This document shows, piece after piece, positions 1-5,674 of a stretch of 5,805 bases of DNA (position 1 is the first letter of the stretch; each line of letters begins with the position of its first letter). The position numbers and the translations under genes are program-made. Origin of the DNA: an uncultured Clostridia bacterium (lineage in GTDB: Bacteria; Bacillota; Clostridia; Oscillospirales; Oscillospiraceae); NCBI GenBank assembly GCA_937907715.1, contig CALERM010000107.1, positions 1 to 5,805 on the forward strand. The letters run 5' to 3'. The notes under the pieces were generated by a model. The model was not told where the DNA came from, searched no databases, and was given only the letters and a program-made list of their open reading frames with translations.

Positions 1-61
1 AGGTGACCGTTGTAACGCAACCTTAGGAGGCGTGTGCTCTATCCAACTGAGCTACTGAGAC
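1..61 (-). tRNA. tRNA-Arg(CCT)-like 5' half, no matching 3' half (probable pseudo-tRNA or att remnant)
   Basis: Read on the minus strand from 61, the sequence gives a 7-nt acceptor strand (GTCTCAG), TA, a D arm with GCTC/GAGC stem and AGTTGGATA loop, an A, a five-base stem strand CACGC, and the anticodon loop CTCCTAA (anticodon CCT, arginine). The bases after the loop, GGTTG, pair with CACGC at only three of five positions instead of forming the expected GCGTG. No TTCGA-type T loop appears in the 22 bases left before the window edge, although the T loop should largely fit there. The 5' half is therefore clearly tRNA-derived while the 3' half is not canonical. It has no promoter of its own and lies directly downstream of a second, similar tRNA-like sequence. 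The gene is probably non-functional. The window edge prevents seeing any acceptor 3' strand. Confidence 0.5.
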
Positions 62-84
62 ATTTTTAAGATTTATGCAATTTT

Positions 85-153
85 CACTGCTCGAAGGAAT
101 CGAACAATCTGCCGCTTAGGAGGCGAATGCTCTATCCCCTGAGCTACTGGGGC
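85..153 (-). tRNA. tRNA-Arg(CCT)-like sequence with degenerate 3' half
   Basis: On the minus strand from 153 the order is acceptor strand GCCCCAG, TA, D arm GCTC-AGGGGATA-GAGC, A, stem strand TTCGC, then anticodon loop CTCCTAA (CCT, arginine). The following strand GCGGC pairs with TTCGC through three Watson-Crick pairs and one G-T, with one mismatch. A T-loop-like TTCGATT follows, but only about six bases after the anticodon stem, so the variable region would be a single base. Its flanking stem (GATTG/CCTTC) has two mismatches. The putative acceptor 3' strand (GAGCAGT) does not pair with GCCCCAG, where CTGGGGC is needed. A consensus promoter sits just upstream (166-194), so the locus was, or still is, transcribed. 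The 5' half is secure as tRNA-Arg(CCT); a working mature tRNA is doubtful. Confidence 0.55.
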
Positions 154-165
154 GTTTGCCTGTGT

Positions 166-194
166 ATTGTACAATGCTTTTTTGCGCTTGTCAA
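166..194 (-). promoter_or_regulatory. Strong sigma-70-type promoter of the tRNA-Arg-like locus
   Basis: On the minus strand, TTGACA (194-189) is followed by exactly 17 bp and TACAAT (171-166). The predicted start is near 159, a few bases before the tRNA 5' end at 153. The -35 is a perfect consensus and the -10 matches five of six positions, as expected for a stable-RNA promoter. The -35 lies inside a 6-bp inverted repeat (184-189/193-198), and the -10 lies in a 10-bp palindrome (166-175). Confidence 0.75.
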
Positions 195-200
195 GCGCGC

Positions 201-241
201 CGCGCCGGTGTGTCATTCGTTTTCTGCGACACACCGGCGCG
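201..241 (-). terminator. Perfect 14-bp hairpin after the transglutaminase gene
   Basis: Bases 201-214 and 228-241 are perfect reverse complements (14 bp, GC-rich, 13-nt loop). The hairpin begins four bases past the stop codon of the transglutaminase gene on the minus strand. That position is right for the end of the three-gene operon. In the minus direction the stem is not followed by a U-run; a short T-rich stretch (GTTTTA) lies on the other side instead. It may act as a 3'-end-stabilising structure, a Rho-dependent end, or a weak terminator that insulates the tRNA promoter only 7 bp further on. Confidence 0.55.
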
Positions 242-245
242 TGTT

Positions 246-2435
246 TTATCGCCGGATTTCCGGATGCAGTGCAAGCCCCGCGCGCAGCCATAACCGTTTC
301 AGCCAGCCGGAATCTGTGAGAAGCTGCTGCGTCTTCTGCCCGGAAAAGCTTCGCAGCAGTTCCAGTTCGCCGGTATCCAGCTTGTGCTGGCTGAAGCGCG
401 CCTTGAGCGCAAGCTCCCGAAGCTCGTCGGGCGGTTCTGATTTATCAAGTTTACATAAAAATTCAATGTGCCGCCAGTACGCAACCGCGCGCTTGTTATT
501 GGAGCCTGTCTGCATCGCGGCTTTCCGCAGGCTTAACAAAAGAACCTGCCACACACACAGCGCAAGCAGCGCCAAAAGCACAATCCACACGACATGCAGC
601 GCCGCCGGTCCGGTCGTCTTTTCGGACGCTTCGGTCTGCGGCTCCGGGTCGCTCTGCGAAGACTCCGGCGCTGCGGTTTCCGGCTGATGGGGGTCCCGCG
701 GGTCCGGCTTTTCTTCACCGGTCGACGGGCTCTGCGTCTGCTCCTGCTGCGGCTGCTCCTGCGCCGGTTCGCTCAGGATCTCGGCAGGCGTCGCGTCCAT
801 GATCTGCCAGCCGATGCCGTCAATATAGTATTCCACCCACGCATGCGCGTCGTCCTCCGACACGTCGGTCCACTGCCCGGCGTCAGCCTTGATCTGATAG
901 CCCGTCACATAGCGCGACGGAATATCTGCCGCACGAAGCAGCAGCGCCGTTGCCGTGGCAAAATGGACGCAGTAGCCGGTGTCGTTTTCGCGCAGAAACC
1001 AGAGCGCAAAATCCTCGCCCTCCGGCGCGCGGGGCGTATCGAGACTGTAGGTCTTGGATTCGGAGACGTATTTTGCAATTGCCCGCGCCGCAGTTTTGGT
1101 ATCGGAAGCGTCAGCGCCGTCAATCTGAGAAACAATCGTCTGAAGCTCCGGCCGGATGTCGTCCGGCAGCTGCGTATAGGTTTTGTGAACGAACCGTTCA
1201 TACTGCGCGTTCCGGTCCGCTGTCTCCTCGACAAATGCGGTTTCGATCGTATATTCCGTCAGCTGACTCGGATTTTTGATGTAGGCATCATAGATGACCT
1301 CCCCGTCCTCCGGCGCGGCAAAGGGTCGATACGGCACATAGAAAATTGAGGATTTCATATCCGTGCGGATGGTAATCCGGACCGGTGTTCCGTAGCCGAT
1401 TGTCTGTGCATCCGGGGCAAGCAGCACACCGGGGCTGACGCCGGATTCCGCATAGTCCTCATCTGTCAGCGCCCGCCAGCTGCTGTTTTCATAGACCGCC
1501 AGAGAGTCTGCGCGCAGGCGGTTGCTGTACAGCACGTCGCTGTAGACCTGCATCACGCGCCTGCCGGTTTTGCGCTGGGGACCGACTCTTTTGAGGTTCA
1601 CGCTCGACACGTTCGAGTCCCAGACCCATCTGCCGAGCGTACTCGGAGTAAAGGGAGAGACGAATTCCACCTGCCCGGTCGCGGCGTTTCTGCGGAAGAC
1701 CGTGAGCTTTTCCGCCGTCCGGCTGACCATGGGCGAGAGACTTTTGGACCACGCAGAGCGCTCATAGCCGTATCGCGGGAAAATCAGCGCCAGAGCAGCC
1801 ATCAGGATTGCCACCGGAACCGTCAGGCGCAGCGTCAGCCGGTGTCCGGACTGGGTGGTATCGAAGCGCAGCTTCTGCGTCAGGATCAGCAGCGTCAAAG
1901 AGCCTGTGAGCGTCAGCATCGGAAGCGTCGCAGGCTCGGTCTGCAAAATGACCAGACAGATGACGAGAAACGGCAGGCTTGCCAGAAACACGCCCAGAAG
2001 AGACCCGCGCGAAAGAACCGTCCAGACCGTGCAGAGCGCCAGCAGCGCCGCCAGAATGCCGAGCGCCATTGTCGCGTCCGCGCCGCTTTCCGCTGCGTCT
2101 GCCAACGCCTGCGGCATGGAAAAATGAAACGCCTGCACATATTCTTCGAGAATCCCGCCGAGCAGCCCCATAGCGCTCTGCAGAGTTTCGCCGTGGAAGA
2201 ACCACGCGAACGCGCCGGCAGCGACAGCCGTTGCACCAAAGCCGTAAACCGGGCGGAAGACGGCAAAAATCACCGAAAAGATGATCGACGCCGCCAGACA
2301 CACCAGCAGCAGCGCCCAGCTGTCAACCGACAAGCCGAATGCGCTCACCGGGCAGAAGACCGCGCCGAAGCTCACGCCGAATGCGCAGATGGCAGCTGAA
2401 AGCGCCGCACGAAGACTCTGCTTTTCCGCAATCAT
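246..2435 (-). CDS. Membrane-anchored transglutaminase-like protein (YebA/TgpA type)
   Basis: This is a 729-residue protein. The N-terminal part (about residues 8-220) is a bundle of roughly six to seven hydrophobic helices. A long region that should face outside the cell follows, and it ends in a transglutaminase-like core (about 440-552). The catalytic triad is visible: Cys489 in GYCVHFA, His531 in AHAWVE, and Asp547 in MDATP. After the core comes a linker rich in Pro, Glu and Gln (about 553-608), one more membrane helix (about 611-636), and a charged tail of about 90 residues, probably cytoplasmic, at the DUF4129 position. This is the usual full-length layout of the family. The start ATG is preceded by GGAGGTGG and overlaps the DUF58 stop codon as ATGA, so translation is coupled. 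Members are thought to act as cysteine proteases, amidases or crosslinkers at the cell surface. The substrate is unknown, and the partnership with the upstream MoxR and DUF58 genes is inferred from synteny. Confidence 0.93.
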   Translation of the reverse strand: MIAEKQSLRAALSAAICAFGVSFGAVFCPVSAFGLSVDSWALLLVCLAASIIFSVIFAVFRPVYGFGATAVAAGAFAWFFHGETLQSAMGLLGGILEEYVQAFHFSMPQALADAAESGADATMALGILAALLALCTVWTVLSRGSLLGVFLASLPFLVICLVILQTEPATLPMLTLTGSLTLLILTQKLRFDTTQSGHRLTLRLTVPVAILMAALALIFPRYGYERSAWSKSLSPMVSRTAEKLTVFRRNAATGQVEFVSPFTPSTLGRWVWDSNVSSVNLKRVGPQRKTGRRVMQVYSDVLYSNRLRADSLAVYENSSWRALTDEDYAESGVSPGVLLAPDAQTIGYGTPVRITIRTDMKSSIFYVPYRPFAAPEDGEVIYDAYIKNPSQLTEYTIETAFVEETADRNAQYERFVHKTYTQLPDDIRPELQTIVSQIDGADASDTKTAARAIAKYVSESKTYSLDTPRAPEGEDFALWFLRENDTGYCVHFATATALLLRAADIPSRYVTGYQIKADAGQWTDVSEDDAHAWVEYYIDGIGWQIMDATPAEILSEPAQEQPQQEQTQSPSTGEEKPDPRDPHQPETAAPESSQSDPEPQTEASEKTTGPAALHVVWIVLLALLALCVWQVLLLSLRKAAMQTGSNNKRAVAYWRHIEFLCKLDKSEPPDELRELALKARFSQHKLDTGELELLRSFSGQKTQQLLTDSGWLKRLWLRAGLALHPEIRR

Positions 2436-3403
2436 ACTGCCACCTCCGCCTGCGTCTGCCCGATGTGATAGCGCCAGTCCGCTGCCGGGAAGCTTCGGTT
2501 GGCGATGGACGGCGTGCCGTCCCTGAGCCCCGTGTGCAGAAGTTGTTCCAGAAGCGCACGCAAATCCTCTGCCGACGCAATCTGCGCCGACTGCGGCTCA
2601 AAACTCTCCGGGTCCAGCCAGCAGACCGTGTGCGTAAGCTCCTGCGACAAAAGCCAGCCAGACATCCACTGCAAAAGTCCCAGCGTCCGGTCCACCGCAT
2701 CGCGCGCGCCCGCCAGATCAAAGCTCAACACCGCCTGCCCGCGCACCGGCTCGATCGGCTCGCGGACAATCAGACTGTCCGTCTTTGCAGACAGCTTCCA
2801 GTGGATATCGCGCATGGAGTCTCCGGGGTGATAGGCGCGCATCTCGTGCGTCTCGGAAAAACCGCCGGCAGGCTTTGCGCGGTAGCGCCTTGCCGTAAGC
2901 TGCATGAGGCTCGGCGTATCAACCGGCTGGATATCCTCCGGCAGAACCAGCAGCTCTCCGAGCTCCGGCAGCCGCAGCGGAAACCGGAACAGCCCAAGAT
3001 AATCATACACGCTCCCCTTCTCCAGCGCGCACCGGTAAGCGCCTGCATGATGTGTGGAAAGCTCAACCTGCGCGGTTTTGGAGCCGGAAAGAGAAATCCT
3101 CTGGCGGCTAAAACTATTTCCCATGCAGTCATACACCACACTCTGCAGCCGGTAGGGCGGCGATAAAAGCCGCGCGCCCGCGCTTGCCAGCCGGATATGC
3201 GCGCTCTGCCCCATGAGGCACGACGCCGGCATGTCCGCAGCGACGCGCAGGTGCAGCATGGGGGCTAAGCTGCAAAGCAGAGAAAACCACGGCAGCGTCA
3301 CGGTCAGCATCAGCAGATACCATGAAAACCAGCCGGTATAATACGTATGAAACAGCAGCACGCCGCAGAGCGTCGCCAGATATATCAGTCTGTTCTTCCA
3401 CAT
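2432..3403 (-). CDS. DUF58 domain membrane protein, partner of MoxR ATPase (YeaD type)
   Basis: This is a 323-residue protein. Two hydrophobic segments (about residues 5-22 and 26-49) anchor the N-terminus. A beta-rich middle region follows, then the DUF58 signature at about 184-216 (ETHEMRAYHPGDSMRDIHWK, then LSAK and LIVREP). The C-terminal part resembles a von Willebrand A-like fold, but the metal-site motif reads Asp229-Leu-Ala-Gly-Ala where DxSxS would be expected, so metal binding is doubtful. The ATG lies 2 bp after the moxR stop codon with only a weak Shine-Dalgarno match (GAGAA), which suggests translation by reinitiation from moxR. The 3' end overlaps the transglutaminase gene by 4 bp. 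DUF58 proteins typically sit next to MoxR ATPases and are regarded as their adaptors or clients at the membrane; the biochemical role is not established. The protein is somewhat shorter than B. subtilis YeaD as I recall it. Confidence 0.92.
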   Translation of the reverse strand: MWKNRLIYLATLCGVLLFHTYYTGWFSWYLLMLTVTLPWFSLLCSLAPMLHLRVAADMPASCLMGQSAHIRLASAGARLLSPPYRLQSVVYDCMGNSFSRQRISLSGSKTAQVELSTHHAGAYRCALEKGSVYDYLGLFRFPLRLPELGELLVLPEDIQPVDTPSLMQLTARRYRAKPAGGFSETHEMRAYHPGDSMRDIHWKLSAKTDSLIVREPIEPVRGQAVLSFDLAGARDAVDRTLGLLQWMSGWLLSQELTHTVCWLDPESFEPQSAQIASAEDLRALLEQLLHTGLRDGTPSIANRSFPAADWRYHIGQTQAEVAV

Positions 3404-3405
3404 GA

Positions 3406-4332
3406 CTAAATTCTCGGCACCGGTGTGGATTTCAGAATGCTTTCCAGCAGTTCTTCTGCATGCATGCCCTTTGCGTCCGCCTCGGCAGACAGCAGCAGCC
3501 TGTGCGCACAGGTCGAAACAAAGACCGCCTGAATGTCCTTCGGCAGAACATAGTCTCTTCCCTGCACATACGCAACCGCCTTTGCCATCGCGCCGAGAGA
3601 CAGCGTCGCCCGGGGACTTGCGCCGCGCGCGATGAGCGGGTCCTGCCTCGTTTTGCCGACGAGCGAGACAATGTAGTCCGCCAGCTCCGGCTTTAAGTAC
3701 ACATTCGCCGCCTCCTGCTGCATGGAAAGAAGCTGCTCTCGCGTCACCACCTGCCGCACCTGCAAAAGAGGGTTGCCCTTCTGGCGGCTGAGCAGAATTT
3801 CACGCTCGTCCGCCGGTGCCGGATAGCCGATCGAAAGGCGGACCGTGAAACGGTCCATCTGCGAATCCGGCAGCAGCTGCGTGCCGGAAGCGCCCGTCGG
3901 GTTCTGGGTTGCAAAGACGCAGAACGGCTCCGGAATCCGGTGGCACACACCGTCGACCGTAACCTGCCCCTCCTCCATTGCCTCCAGAAGCGCCGACTGC
4001 GTGCGCGACGTTGCGCGGTTCAGCTCGTCCGCGAGAAAGAGGTTGCACAAAATAACGCCCGGCTGATAGCGCATCGTGCCGGATTCCTTATCAAACATGC
4101 TGTAGCCCGTGATATCGCTCGGCAGCACGTCCGGCGTAAACTGCACGCGCCCGTAATCCAGCCCCAGCGCACGCGAAAACGCCAGCGCCATCGTTGTCTT
4201 TCCGACGCCTGGAATATCCTCGAGCAGGATATGTCCCTTCGCCAGAATGACCGTAAGTACCCAGATCAGCACGCGGTCCTTGCCGCAGACTGCCTTCTTG
4301 ACCTCCGCTAAAATCTGACTTGCCTGATTCAA
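3406..4332 (-). CDS. MoxR-family AAA+ ATPase (YeaC type)
   Basis: This is a 308-residue protein, the usual family length, with no membrane segments, so it is cytoplasmic. AAA+ motifs appear in order: Walker A at 38-46 (EDIPGVGKT, Lys45), Walker B at 98-107 (LFLADELNRA, Asp102 and Glu103), sensor 1 in ATQNP (Asn144), the arginine-finger region around MDRF (Arg161), and sensor 2 in GASPRA (Arg241), followed by the C-terminal lid. All key residues are present, so it should bind and hydrolyse ATP. The start is TTG at 4332-4330. It is chosen because GGGAGG lies 7 nt upstream, the protein begins as MoxR proteins do (NQ..QILAEVKKAVCGKD), and no in-frame ATG exists before an upstream stop. This is the first gene of the operon. 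MoxR ATPases are described as chaperone-like remodellers that assemble or activate partner proteins, here most likely the DUF58 protein encoded 2 bp downstream. Confidence 0.96.
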   Translation of the reverse strand: MNQASQILAEVKKAVCGKDRVLIWVLTVILAKGHILLEDIPGVGKTTMALAFSRALGLDYGRVQFTPDVLPSDITGYSMFDKESGTMRYQPGVILCNLFLADELNRATSRTQSALLEAMEEGQVTVDGVCHRIPEPFCVFATQNPTGASGTQLLPDSQMDRFTVRLSIGYPAPADEREILLSRQKGNPLLQVRQVVTREQLLSMQQEAANVYLKPELADYIVSLVGKTRQDPLIARGASPRATLSLGAMAKAVAYVQGRDYVLPKDIQAVFVSTCAHRLLLSAEADAKGMHAEELLESILKSTPVPRI

Positions 4333-4339
4333 TGCCCTT

Positions 4340-4345
4340 CCTCCC
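4340..4345 (-). promoter_or_regulatory. Shine-Dalgarno site fixing the TTG start of the MoxR gene
   Basis: GGGAGG on the minus strand lies 7 nt before the TTG codon at 4332. It decides the start, because no ATG is available in this frame. An ATG 40 bases further upstream (4372) is in a different frame. Confidence 0.75.
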
Positions 4346-4379
4346 TGTCTTTCGTAAGCTCCTGTTCTCCATCTTAGTT

Positions 4380-4408
4380 ATTATACCAGAAATCCGGCGG
4401 AATAATTA
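4380..4408 (-). promoter_or_regulatory. Promoter of the MoxR-DUF58-transglutaminase operon, extended -10
   Basis: On the minus strand a perfect TATAAT (4385-4380) is preceded by TGG, which gives an extended -10. The hexamer at the -35 position with 17-bp spacing reads TAATTA, a poor match. A start near 4373 would give a leader of about 40 nt before the TTG codon. The weak -35 suggests dependence on the extended -10 or on an activator. Confidence 0.6.
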
Positions 4409-4410
4409 TG

Positions 4411-4430
4411 AAGATTTCCTAAAGATTTCC
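4411..4430. repeat. Two direct AAGATTTCC repeats with 11-bp spacing
   Basis: AAGATTTCC occurs at 4411-4419 and again at 4422-4430, start-to-start distance 11 bp. The pair sits immediately upstream of the -35 position of the minus-strand operon promoter. This is a possible binding site for a dimeric activator; it could also be chance in an AT-rich gap. Confidence 0.5.
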
Positions 4431-4497
4431 GCGACCGCAGCAGGACCCGAATTGTTCTATCTTTTGGGTTCTGCCATAAATATTTCACAATTCCATG

Positions 4498-4526
4498 TTT
4501 ACTTTTCTTTTTTTGTGTGGTATAGT
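4498..4526 (+). promoter_or_regulatory. pfkA promoter with extended -10
   Basis: TTTACT (4498-4503), a 17-bp spacer, and TATAGT (4521-4526), with TGG directly before the -10. The predicted start is near 4533, giving a leader of about 26 nt that contains little more than the ribosome binding site. No riboswitch or attenuator fits in this space. Confidence 0.7.
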
Positions 4527-4558
4527 GAAACTAACTTGAATTTAAAGGAGACTTTTCC

Positions 4559-5551
4559 ATGACGAATGCAGTCAAGCGAATCGGCGTACTCACCTCCGGC
4601 GGCGACGCGCCCGGTATGAACGCAGCGATCCGCGCGGTCGTCCGCTCGGCAATCTATCGCGGCATCGACTGCGTCGGCATCCGGCGCGGCTTCAACGGGT
4701 TGATCAACGGAGATTTCGTCCGCCTCGATGAAAACAGCGTCAACCACATTATCAACCGCGGCGGCACCATGCTCTATACCGCCAGAAGCGAGGAATTCCG
4801 CACGCTGGACGGGCAGCAGCGCGCAGCAGCAACCTGTAAGCTGCTGGGGCTGGACGGCATTGTCGGCGTCGGCGGCGACGGCACGTTCCGCGGTCTTCAG
4901 GAATTTTCCAAGCAGGGCATCAGCGTCGTCGGTGTTCCGGCAACCATCGATAACGACATTGTCTGCACCGACTACACCATCGGCTATGACACCGCGGCAA
5001 ACACTGCTGTGGAGGCAATCGACCGTCTGAGAGACACCATGCAGTCCCATGAGCGCTGCTCAGTCGTCGAGGTCATGGGCAGAAACGCGGGGCATCTGGC
5101 GCTGTATGTCGGTCTGGCAACGGGCGCTACTTCGGTCCTGGTGCCGGAAAAGAAGCTCGATTTTGAACGTGACGTCGTCGATTGCATCCGCGGCGCGCGC
5201 CTGAGCGGCAAGACGCATTATATGATCATCGTCGCTGAGGGCGCTGGCAGCGCAATTGAAATCGGCAAGCAGATTCACGAGACCATCGGACTGGACCCGC
5301 GCGTGACGATTCTCGGTCACATCCAGCGCGGCGGCACGCCGACCGCGCGCGACCGCGTTATGGCAACCCGCATGGGCTATCATGCCGTCAAGGTCCTCGC
5401 CGAAGGCAAGACGAACCGCCTCATCTGCTCGCGCCACGGCAGCATGGTCGACCTCGATCTGGAAGAGGGTCTTGCGATGAAGAAGGGACTCAACGCCCAG
5501 CAGTATGAGGTCCTGCAGGCAATGACCGGTCTGGAAATCGAAGGTCTTTAA
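4559..5551 (+). CDS. pfkA: ATP-dependent 6-phosphofructokinase
   Basis: The enzyme transfers phosphate from ATP to fructose 6-phosphate to give fructose 1,6-bisphosphate, the committed step of glycolysis, in the cytoplasm, normally as a tetramer. The 330 residues cover the whole family length (about 320). Visible motifs are the nucleotide-binding LTSGGDAPGMNAAIR (11-25), GGDGT (105-109), the catalytic loop PATIDND (127-133, catalytic base Asp131), the substrate-binding MGR (173-175), Arg248, and HIQRGG (254-259). Gly108 and Ala128 occupy positions where PPi-dependent enzymes carry Asp and Lys, so ATP is the expected donor. The allosteric-site Lys equivalent to E. coli Lys213 is present (Lys218), but its neighbour at position 211 is Ser216 instead of Arg or Lys. 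AAAGGAG (4544-4550) lies 8 nt before the ATG. The gene has its own promoter and terminator. Unlike many Firmicutes there is no pyk gene immediately downstream. Confidence 0.97.
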   Translation: MTNAVKRIGVLTSGGDAPGMNAAIRAVVRSAIYRGIDCVGIRRGFNGLINGDFVRLDENSVNHIINRGGTMLYTARSEEFRTLDGQQRAAATCKLLGLDGIVGVGGDGTFRGLQEFSKQGISVVGVPATIDNDIVCTDYTIGYDTAANTAVEAIDRLRDTMQSHERCSVVEVMGRNAGHLALYVGLATGATSVLVPEKKLDFERDVVDCIRGARLSGKTHYMIIVAEGAGSAIEIGKQIHETIGLDPRVTILGHIQRGGTPTARDRVMATRMGYHAVKVLAEGKTNRLICSRHGSMVDLDLEEGLAMKKGLNAQQYEVLQAMTGLEIEGL

Positions 5552-5565
5552 ATCACGTACCCCCA

Positions 5566-5600
5566 ACGCCGCGGAGCTCTTCGGAGTTCCGCGGTGTTTT
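5566..5600 (+). terminator. Intrinsic terminator of pfkA, UUCG tetraloop
   Basis: Bases 5566-5579 pair with 5584-5597 (14 bp including two G-U pairs) around a TTCG loop closed by C-G, followed by a short T-run ending at 5600. It lies 14 bp after the pfkA stop codon. The C(UUCG)G loop makes this a very stable hairpin. Confidence 0.88.
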
Positions 5601-5639
5601 ACAGGCGGGCTTTCGCTTTATAACTTTTAAAACCCGCAC

Positions 5640-5668
5640 TTGCTGAGCGCCGCCCGATATGCTATGAT
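5640..5668 (+). promoter_or_regulatory. Promoter downstream of pfkA, extended -10
   Basis: TTGCTG (5640-5645), a 17-bp spacer, and TATGAT (5663-5668), preceded by TGC (extended -10). Predicted transcription start is near 5675. No start codon with a convincing ribosome binding site follows within the window, so the transcript is either a long leader or an RNA gene. Confidence 0.5.
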
Positions 5669-5674
5669 TAGGGT

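Noticed and set aside
73..291. Minus-strand 72-residue open frame across the tRNA-like sequence and the operon hairpin
   Set aside because: The VAQGIEHSPPKR-type peptide is the familiar false translation of a tRNA gene. The frame also runs through the hairpin and promoter.
594..1349. Plus-strand open frame of about 250 codons inside the transglutaminase gene
   Set aside because: It is antisense to a clear gene with an intact catalytic triad, is extremely rich in Arg and Leu, and has no ribosome binding site. It is a by-product of GC-rich codon use.
2339..3166. Plus-strand open frame of 275 codons opposite the DUF58 gene
   Set aside because: Its composition (Arg, Gln, Pro, Leu) and lack of any motif mark it as an antisense shadow of the DUF58 gene.
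4544..4555. AAAG/CTTT mini-hairpin over the pfkA ribosome binding site
   Set aside because: Four A-T-rich pairs are too unstable to regulate translation.
4320..4562. Plus-strand 80-residue open frame across the divergent promoter region
   Set aside because: It overlaps the moxR start, both promoters and the pfkA ribosome binding site, and has no Shine-Dalgarno sequence or recognisable domain.
4842..4848. CTGGGGC on the plus strand, complementary to the acceptor strand of the second tRNA-like sequence
   Set aside because: It lies in the pfkA coding sequence on the opposite strand, with no T arm next to it, so it is a chance match and not a missing tRNA 3' half.
5060..5566. Minus-strand open frame of 168 codons opposite pfkA, and a similar one at 4499-5050
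   Set aside because: Both are antisense to a highly conserved enzyme gene and show no domain of their own.
5605..5637. GCGGG/CCCGC inverted repeat after the pfkA terminator
   Set aside because: Only 5 bp with a loop of more than 20 bases and no following T-run. It is too weak to call a terminator.
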